Shown here: positions 57,595 to 64,000 of the stretch, in pieces | Layout: every line of letters begins with the position of its first letter | Numbering within the stretch: position 1 is the stretch's first letter | NCBI RefSeq assembly: GCF_003086295.3 | Contig: NC_092045.1 | Span: 88,736,693 to 88,800,692 of the forward strand | Reading direction: 5' to 3' | From: Arachis hypogaea | Taxonomy: Eukaryota; Streptophyta; Magnoliopsida; Fabales; Fabaceae | DNA: 64,000 bases | Program-made: the position numbers and the translations under genes | The notes under the pieces: model-generated | What the model was told of the DNA's origin: nothing | Seen by the model: the letters and a program-made list of their open reading frames with translations, nothing else | The model's database searches: none

Positions 57595-57632
57595 TAGCAT
57601 GAGGACATGCTATTGTTTAAGTCTGGGGAGGT
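57595..57632 (+). promoter_or_regulatory. AGGA hairpin and polypurine tract of element T
   Basis: TAGCATG-AGGA-CATGCTA (57595-57612), then TTGTTTAAGTCTGGGGAGGT up to the LTR start TGATAAAC at 57633. The GGGGAGG core is a normal polypurine tract. Confidence 0.75.
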
Positions 57633-59541
57633 TGATAAACACATATTTTATGACATATTTTGTGCTGAATTTAAGTGATTTATTCAATCCTTCACCCACT
57701 TATGCATGTGAAATTGCATGGTTTTACTTTCCTTTCTTATTTTGGAAATCTTTTTAATAAAAGAATAACTAACACCCATATATGTCCTATTTGTTTGCAG
57801 GAACCAGAGACCACTGAGCATGCTCTGCTGCTATGCCCTTGGACAAGGGAAGCTTGGTTTGGAGACCAAATTCAATGCTGCCCTACGGCCCTAACAGTTT
57901 TTTCTTTTGGGAAGTGGATGGTGGATATTCTAGAAAAAATGAAACTAAACACAGGGAATGTGATAAACCCATATTTTATGACATATTTTGTGCTGAATTT
58001 AAGTGATTTATTCAATCCTTCACCCACTTATGCATGTGAAATTGCATGGTTTTACTTTCCCTTCTTATTATGTGATGTATGTGAAAAACATGTTTCCTAG
58101 GCTTTAAAAATATTAATTTTAATTACCTTGTATTGCCATTCGATGCCGTGATTTGTGTGTTAAGTATTTGCAGAACTTCTAGGGCAGGAATGACTTAAAG
58201 GATGGGAAGGAAACATACAAAAATGGAAGGAAAGCACAAATTGGAGTTTTGGAGAAACTGGCAGTGATGCGTCCGGACAAGTCGAGGATCACGTTTGGGA
58301 GCCTGATTCCTATTAGGAATAGATTTGAAATAGAAGAGATATTGGGTTTGTCAGCTTGGGATAAATCGGATAAGTATCTTGGGCTTCCGGCTCACTGGGG
58401 AAAATCAAAGAATAAAGCTCTAAGTTGGATTGAGGATAGAGTGGTGGATAAGCTAGGAGGTTGGAAACAAAAACTCCTTAATCAAGCTGGGAAAGGAGGT
58501 CCTCATGAAATCAATTGTTCAAGTGATACCTGCCTATACTATGAATGTGATTCTTTTTTCTAAAGGGTTTTGTGATAGGCTTAGTAAGAGAATAGCCAAA
58601 TTTTGGTAGGCATCTTCAGGTAAGGAAAGAGGTGTCTGTTGAAAGAGTTGGGATAATTTTTGTGTTAGTAAAAAGGATGGAGGTATTGGGTTTAAGGATT
58701 TATATAGTCAGAATATAACAGATTTGGCAAAACAAGCGTGGATAATTTTGGAAAATCCTAAAGCAATTTAGTTTCAGGTACAAAAAGCTATTTACTTTTC
58801 AAATGATGATTTTAAGGATGCTACAGTAGGAAGGGCCGCATCATGGATGTGGAAAATTATACATGGTAGGAATTTTCTTTTGAGAAATGAAAGATGGTTA
58901 ATAGGGAATGGTGAGAGAGTGAGAATCTTGGAAGATAAGTGGATAATGAATATGGATAAGAATCCTGTGAGTAGAAATCTTGATATTAGGTTTGTCAAGG
59001 ATCTGATTTTTGAGGGAGAGGGGTGGAATTTGAATAAATTAAAGAAATATTTCGATGGAGCTTCGGTCGAAAAAATCATTAGAACCCCGGTAAGTCTTTT
59101 TGGAAGGGAGGATAGGTTCAGCTGGCCTTTCAGAATAGATGGCAATTACACTATCAAGACGAGATATTATGCTGCTAGGAACGAAAGGAGCTTTGGTAAT
59201 ACTAATAACCCATCTTCCAGTGAAGATTTAAAGTTTTTTGTGGCAACAGATTTGGAAATTAAGAGTTCCTTAGAATATCAGAACCTTTCTATAGCGAGCT
59301 TCGCATAATATTTTACCTGTTTTTGGAAATATTTTTAATAAAAGAATAACTAGCACCCATATACGTCCTATTTGTTTGCAGGAACCGGAGACCACTGAGC
59401 ATGCTCTGCTGCTATGCCCTTGGACAAGGGCAGCTTGGTTTGGAGCCCAAATTCAATGCTGCCCTACGGCCCTAACAGTTTCTTCTTTTGGGAAGTGGAT
59501 GGTGGATATTCTAGAAAAAATGAAACTGAACACAGGGAATG
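57633..59541 (+). repeat. Rearranged patch: partial T LTRs joined to LINE pieces
   Basis: 57633-57741 is the first 109 bp of the T LTR. 57741-57959 is LINE sequence matching about 25773-25886 plus 37805-37917. 57960-58275 is the first 316 bp of the T LTR. 58276-59541 is LINE sequence matching 24729-25886 plus 37805-37917. Both LINE pieces end in GAATG followed by an LTR start. Both lack element B and show an uninterrupted GGCAG (or GGAAG) site. Confidence 0.85.
58276..59541 (+). pseudogene. Duplicated LINE reverse-transcriptase C-terminal part
   Basis: Encodes DKSRITFGSLIPIRNRFEIE and onward, frameshifted, up to CPWTRAAWFGAQIQCCPTAL and KMKLNTGN. Its length (1,266 bp) equals the original LINE stretch with element B and one target copy removed (1158 + 113 - 5), so it preserves the pre-insertion site. 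Not functional. Confidence 0.85.
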
Positions 59542-61017
59542 TGATAAACCCATATTTTATGACATATTTTGTGCTGAATTTAAGTGATTTATTCAATTCT
59601 TCACCCACTTATGCATGTGAAATTGCATGGTTTTACTTTCCCTTCTTATTATGTGATGTATGTGAAAAACATGTTTCCTAGGCTTTAAAAATATTAATTT
59701 TAATTACCTTGTATTGCCATTCGATGCCGTGATTTGTGTGTTAAGTATTTGCAGAACTTCTAGGGCAGGAATAACTTAAAGGATGGGAAGGAAACATACA
59801 AAAAATGGAAGGAAAGCACAAATTGGAGTTTTGGAGAAACAGGTAGTGGTGCGTCCGCATGGACGACGCGAACGCGTGGTTCACGCAAAAGAGATTCGGC
59901 ACGAGCGCATGGATGAGGCGAACGCGTGACCTGCAAAATACAACTGACGCGGGCACATGACTGACGCAACCGCGTGGAAGGGGAACACTCAGGATGACGC
60001 GACCGCGTGACCCATGCAAACACGTGACATGCGCGATCTGCAGAATTTGCAGAAGTTGTCCTCAGTGATTTCTGGGCCTTTTTTGGCCCAGATCCAAACC
60101 CAAAGAACACAGATATTGAAGGATTATAAATGGAAGAATCCACCCATTCATGGATAAGGAGAAAATACACACTTTTTAAGATTTAGATGTAGTTTTTAGT
60201 GAGAGAGGTTCCCTCATCTCTCTTAGGATTAGGATTAGGATTTTTAGAACTTAGGAATATTTTTATCTCATCTTTATATCAGGTTCAATATCTTTTTATT
60301 TCGACTTCTCTTAATTGTTGACTATTGATGTTGCTTATTTGGATTATGACTCTTCATATTTGGATTAATTTTATTTTATTAATGCAATTGAGGTATTTCA
60401 GACTTATATGTTATTGATGCTTGGGCTCTATCCAAATTATTTTCATTAAAGTAGATTTTATTCCCTTTTGGCTTTGGTTGATTAATTGGTAACTCTTGAG
60501 TTGTCGAACTCAGCAGTGGTTGAAATTGATAGATTCTAATTGATCTAGATCGCTCTAAAACTAGTCTTCCCACGGGGATTGACTAGGACTTGAGGGTCAA
60601 ACTAATTAGTCCACTTGACTTTCCTTTGCTTTAGTAAAGGTTAACTAAGTGAGAGAAAAATCCAATTCTCATCACAATCGATAAGGACAACTGGATAGGA
60701 CTTCCAGTTTTCATACATTGCCAAACGTTTCTATTAGTTATTAATTTATTAATTCTTGCAATCTATTTCTCTTGCTTAAAACCTCTTTCAAACCCAAACA
60801 CTATTTTTTCATAACCAATAATAAATCATACTTCCCTGCAATTCCTTGAGAAGATGACCCGAGGTTTGAATACTTCGGTTTATAAATTTATTGGGTTTTG
60901 TTACTTGTGACAACCAAAACGTTTGTACAAAAGGATTTTCTATTGGTTTAGAATCTATACTCACAACGCGATTATATTTTTGTAAAATTCTTCACTAGCA
61001 AAAAAATCCTAACGTCA
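59542..61017 (+). repeat. Full T-type LTR with target duplications (solo-LTR configuration)
   Basis: 1,476 bp, flanked by GAATG at 59537-59541 and 61018-61022, with LINE sequence on both sides. It contains the CG-rich array at about 59850-60035 and a TATA-like TATAAAT near 60128. Confidence 0.88.
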
Positions 61018-61735
61018 GAATGATTACGATCATTGCCGCAGTAAGGTTGGTTTTCTAGTTTAGGAAGTGTGGAAAGCGAGAAACCAAGTGATATATTAGA
61101 AGTCTACTCCTAATCCTATCATGGTGATTCGTAAAGCTAAATTAATGGAGCTAGAATTTGCAAAAATGGCAGAAGAACCAGTAAAGAGTTCAATTAATGC
61201 TACAATAACAGGCAGCAGAGTTACATGGAGACCGCCATTGGTGGGATGGATCAAATGCAATGTGGATGCAGTGTTCGATAAAGCACATTCTGCGGGAGCA
61301 ACTGCGGCGGTATTCAGAGACCATAATGGGACCCTTCTCTCAGGAATTAACTCCACAATAGTTGCCACTTCGCTATTAGCCTTGGAGGCATTATCGGTTA
61401 GGGCAGCCTTAATTATGTCATGAAATTTTCAAATGCAGAAGGTTATCATAGAATCAGACAATCAGATGCTTATTCAGGCACTAAAATCACATGCATCAAT
61501 TACAGAAATTCAAGTTGTTCTACAGAACATATTACATTTATTAAGAGGCATTCCAAACTGTGGCTTTACCTAGGTGCCTAGAGAAGCAAACTCATTAGCG
61601 CATGAAGTGGCGAAGCTCACAGGTCACGGTACTCTCCGCCAGAATTGGATCATGTATAGGCCACTGTCCATCAAGAACATTCTCGGAGGGGATCAGCTTG
61701 CCGTCTCCAGATTGATAAACAGTTCTTGACTGCTG
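61018..61735 (+). pseudogene. LINE ORF2 C-terminus: RNase H domain
   Basis: Continues the LINE after the T insertion. RNase H-like motifs of plant L1 elements are visible: WIKCNVDAVFD near 61248, LLALEALSVRAAL near 61372, VIIESDNQMLIQAL near 61445 and VPREANSLAHEVAKL near 61573. Stops at about 61421 and 61570 interrupt it. The domain would remove RNA from the RNA-DNA hybrid during insertion. It is inactive here. Confidence 0.82.
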
Positions 61736-62680
61736 TCAGAAGCTATTTGGGAGGTGAGGAATTCTAATTAGGTTACTGTGGATGACAACTTGATGTTCCA
61801 TGATACTGTGCGGATACCAGAAGCAGAGCTTCGAATGAGGCAGAGGGGGTCAGGTGGGTTGCTGTATTGATGGAGGAGTCTGCATAGGTGGCCCATTGAC
61901 CTTGATCTAGGGTTTTATGTCTATGATATTGGTAGATTGGGGAGGTTGTCTCTGATTCATGTGAGGTTAGCTACATTGATTAGAATGAACACAACTGGAA
62001 GGATGTGATGAGGCATTGTAGACAAAGTGCCAATGCGATTATAGAGATGCTCAGTCAATAAGTTGAGGACTACTGTTGCTGGAAGGTGGGGGGGATGTCG
62101 GCAGCGTGCTCTGGCTCGTGCTAAGTGGACGCGATGGCTGAGGGGCTGGACCAGAGTTGAATGACCTTCAATTGTGTGCTTTAAGTTCCGCTTATTGCAC
62201 TTTGTTGCAGCCACGACCATCATTTCCCTATTGCGTAAGGGGGTGGGGAGTCTGGTGGGTTGGGGAGAATCGGTGGGTTTGGGTCTTGACAATTCACCTC
62301 CTTTTTCTCCTCCAGTTTTGTCGCTCTGCGAATAGGTCGGCCTCACATTTTCCTCTTGTTCTTCTAACATTTCAGCACATCAATTTCCTACCTCTTTTAC
62401 AAGAGCCACGTGATGAATATAAATCTCTTTTGCACATGTATAAGGATGAAAAGACGTCTTAGGTCTAGATTTTGTTGATATACGTTTACATTTTGGTATT
62501 ATGTAATGGTCCTTTATGTTGGGGGTTGAAAAATCAAATGTGATAGGTGAAGGTCTTGAGGAAACAAAAGGAAGAGGACCGGGTTGGGATATGGGATTGT
62601 TGTTTGGGCTTGGTTCTAGTTTGGGTTGTCCTATTTTGGATCCGGGCTGGATTACTGGCCCGGATCCTTGTCCAAAAAAA
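61736..62680 (+). other. LINE 3' UTR with terminal hairpin and poly(A)
   Basis: Noncoding. It ends with GGATCCGGGC (62638-62647), loop TGGATTACTG and GCCCGGATCC (62658-62667), then TTGTCC and an A run of about ten. The perfect 10-bp stem just before the tail is the usual place of the RNA element recognised by the reverse transcriptase in stringent-type plant L1s. Confidence 0.8.
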
Positions 62681-62690
62681 AAACAAACTT
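62681..62690. repeat. LINE target-site duplication, right copy
   Basis: AAACAAACTT, matching 22532-22541. Confidence 0.75.
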
Positions 62691-63402
62691 ATACTCCAAG
62701 ACAAAAAACATAAAACTCATTCTTGGTTTTCAAAATTCAGTCCGTGGATAAAAGATTTTAGGTTTAAATTATTCTGAAAATCTTTATAATTTTATTAAAT
62801 TTATAAATATATCTTGATAATTTAAAATTTTTTAATTAAGTCTCTATAATGATTTAGATTTCGTACTTAGATTTTTATTAATAATAAACGTTGAAAAAGT
62901 TAAACAAGTGTGAATTTTGTATTTACTACCCATACTCACAGTACCCACTCTCTCTCTCTCTCTCTCTTCTTTTCTTTTGCTCTCCCCAACTTGCCCTTCT
63001 TTTTTCTTTTGGATAGTATACCATTGGACTGGAGTGAGGTTCAACGCATCCAATCATGGGCACGGATTCTATGTGCCGTGTGTATTTGGCTTACCAATGT
63101 GCATAACATTTAATTTTGACTAACCGGTGCGCCTGTTAATGAGGAGTCATTGAATTATATATATTTTTTAATATAATAGTAGAAATTTGTCTGAATCTAG
63201 TTTTATATGATTGGCTAGTTAATACTTTATTCTGCTTTTGTGTCAGTGTAATAACTTTATAAATATTAGTTTTATGATGGTTATTATTGTTAAATTTAAA
63301 AAATTTTTCTGGTATTATATCAAAAAATTAAAAAATTAGATATTTAAATTAATTCAGAACTGATAAAATTTTGTTGGGTAAGATATTTTTTGTTGTATTT
63401 TT
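62691..63402. other. AT-rich flank with CT microsatellite
   Basis: Unique-looking DNA resumes after the LINE. A (CT)n run is at about 62946-62968. No gene. Confidence 0.5.
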
Positions 63403-63732
63403 TTGCATAAACAACAGAGATACAGGAAGAGAATCGTTGAACGTCGGAGTCGGGGCACCAAGCCAGAGTGGGAGAGGATGGTACTTCATTGGCCTAGTAT
63501 GTGGGCAGGCTTCTTGGCTAATATCCTCGCTGCCAACGCGCACGACCCCTCCTCATCAGCACGATCCTTTATCTCCGATGACGGCATCCTCAACCCGCAA
63601 CCGGTGTTGGCAGATGACAATACTTCAGGTGTGCAGCAACGCTTCGATAGCAACCATGGAGCTGATGCCCCTATGAGGAGGATTAAGTGTGGTAGGGATG
63701 AGATTAAGAGGAAGATGTTGTCTCGTGTATGA
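63403..63732 (+). CDS. Hypothetical 109-aa ORF
   Basis: MHKQQRYRKRIVERRSRGTK at the start, then a Trp-containing stretch, an acidic middle and a basic C-terminus (RRIKCGRDEIKRKMLSRV). The GC content is higher than in its surroundings. No domain recognised. It may be an exon of a larger gene, a transposon fragment or chance. Confidence 0.25.
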   Translation: MHKQQRYRKRIVERRSRGTKPEWERMVLHWPSMWAGFLANILAANAHDPSSSARSFISDDGILNPQPVLADDNTSGVQQRFDSNHGADAPMRRIKCGRDEIKRKMLSRV

Positions 63733-64000
63733 TAAAAAAGATGCCTTCCTCCTTTTCATCGTTCTCTTAGCTTCCTCCTCTTCCTCCGCCGTTGCAAGTG
63801 CACTGCGCCTTCTACTATCTCCATCGCCGGTGAGGACTCCAAACTTTCCCACTGTCTTTGTCTCTCCATCGCCGGAGAAGACAGTGCCAAAGTTGCCATG
63901 GCCGAGTGGAGAGGAGGAGTTGGTGGCGCGACGAAAGAGTGGGTAGGAGAGGCGGTGGAGAGGTTTATTGTTGTCACCGGCAGTGGAGATAATGGAAGAG
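63733..64000. other. GC-richer end of window
   Basis: Contains a short imperfect duplication, CTCCATCGCCGGTGAGGAC (63819) and CTCCATCGCCGGAGAAGAC (63866). Open in several frames. I cannot support a gene. Confidence 0.3.

Larger units (their letters stand above)
37918..57741 (+). mobile_element. Element T: LTR retrotransposon with TGATAAAC LTRs, interrupted by element C
   Basis: 5' LTR 37918-39392, tRNA-Asp primer site 39396-39413, a decayed first ORF (39525-40835), a CG-rich palindrome zone and a proline-rich segment up to the gap. After element C come an ORF2 homologue (54466-55890), a long 3' noncoding region, a hairpin and polypurine tract (57595-57632), then the first 109 bases of its 3' LTR, where the sequence jumps. 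The left target copy GAATG is at 37913-37917 and the right copy at 61018-61022. No reverse transcriptase or integrase is visible; part could be in the gap. Confidence 0.82.
22542..62680 (+). mobile_element. L1-type LINE, 5'-truncated, host of the nested stack
   Basis: LINE sequence occupies 22542-25886, 37805-37917 and 61018-62680. Duplicated pieces lie at 57741-57959 and 58276-59541. It begins just before the ORF2 start, so ORF1 is lost by 5' truncation. It has endonuclease, reverse transcriptase, a C-terminal zinc-finger-like block and a plant-type RNase H. It ends in a hairpin plus poly(A). A 10-bp target duplication flanks it. Its own sequence is about 5.1 kb. Everything else between the ends is later insertions. 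Confidence 0.88.

Overview
The window is plant nuclear DNA. It holds two intron-containing genes with plant features, one receptor-kinase pseudogene and a dense stack of nested retrotransposons. The LTR families (LTRs starting TGATGAGCGGATAATTTATACGC, tRNA-Asp primer sites, Athila-type gag) resemble those I associate with peanut and its wild relatives (Arachis). I infer a legume, most likely Arachis. No organelle, bacterial or tRNA/rRNA genes are seen. A 1,000-base run of N (41673-42672) marks an assembly gap.

Layout. 1-4109 is the 3' part of an Athila-like non-autonomous LTR element (E1, + strand), inserted into the reverse-transcriptase region of a decayed Tat-like Ty3/gypsy element (4110-7025, - strand). 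7750-9990 is a broken PEPR-like LRR receptor kinase (- strand). 12870-14917 is a nine-exon gene for a MED26c-type Mediator subunit (+). 17978-21981 is a three-exon gene for an NYN-nuclease/LOTUS protein with a likely mitochondrial presequence (-). AT-rich intergenic DNA separates them.

22542-62680 is one 5'-truncated L1-type LINE, flanked by a 10-bp target duplication (AAACAAACTT) and expanded to 40 kb by later insertions. Element T (LTR 37918-39392, GAATG target) inserted in LINE ORF2. Element B (25887-37804, - strand, 1,677-bp LTRs, GGCAG/GACAG target) inserted later in the same ORF. A solo LTR (32341-33864, ATAGA target) then inserted in the gag of B. Element C (44159-54463, - strand) inserted in the interior of T next to the assembly gap, and is followed by part of a second copy sharing its 3' LTR. 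Between 57633 and 61017 the end of T is scrambled by two backward jumps that duplicate LINE-LTR junctions.

Elements B and C encode a gag-protease protein and a second ORF of the plant 'putative transposon protein' type (ORF2), but no reverse transcriptase, RNase H or integrase. E1 and T also carry ORF2. They presumably depend on autonomous relatives for pol functions. They share three kinds of structure that I do not know to be described: arrays of GGCGTT-N-AACGCC palindromes phased at 31 bp; covarying hairpins with purine-rich RGGR loops placed before polypurine-tract-like AAGTKTGG motifs; and covarying TGGCY hairpins in the leader and LTR. These are the most interesting signals in the window.
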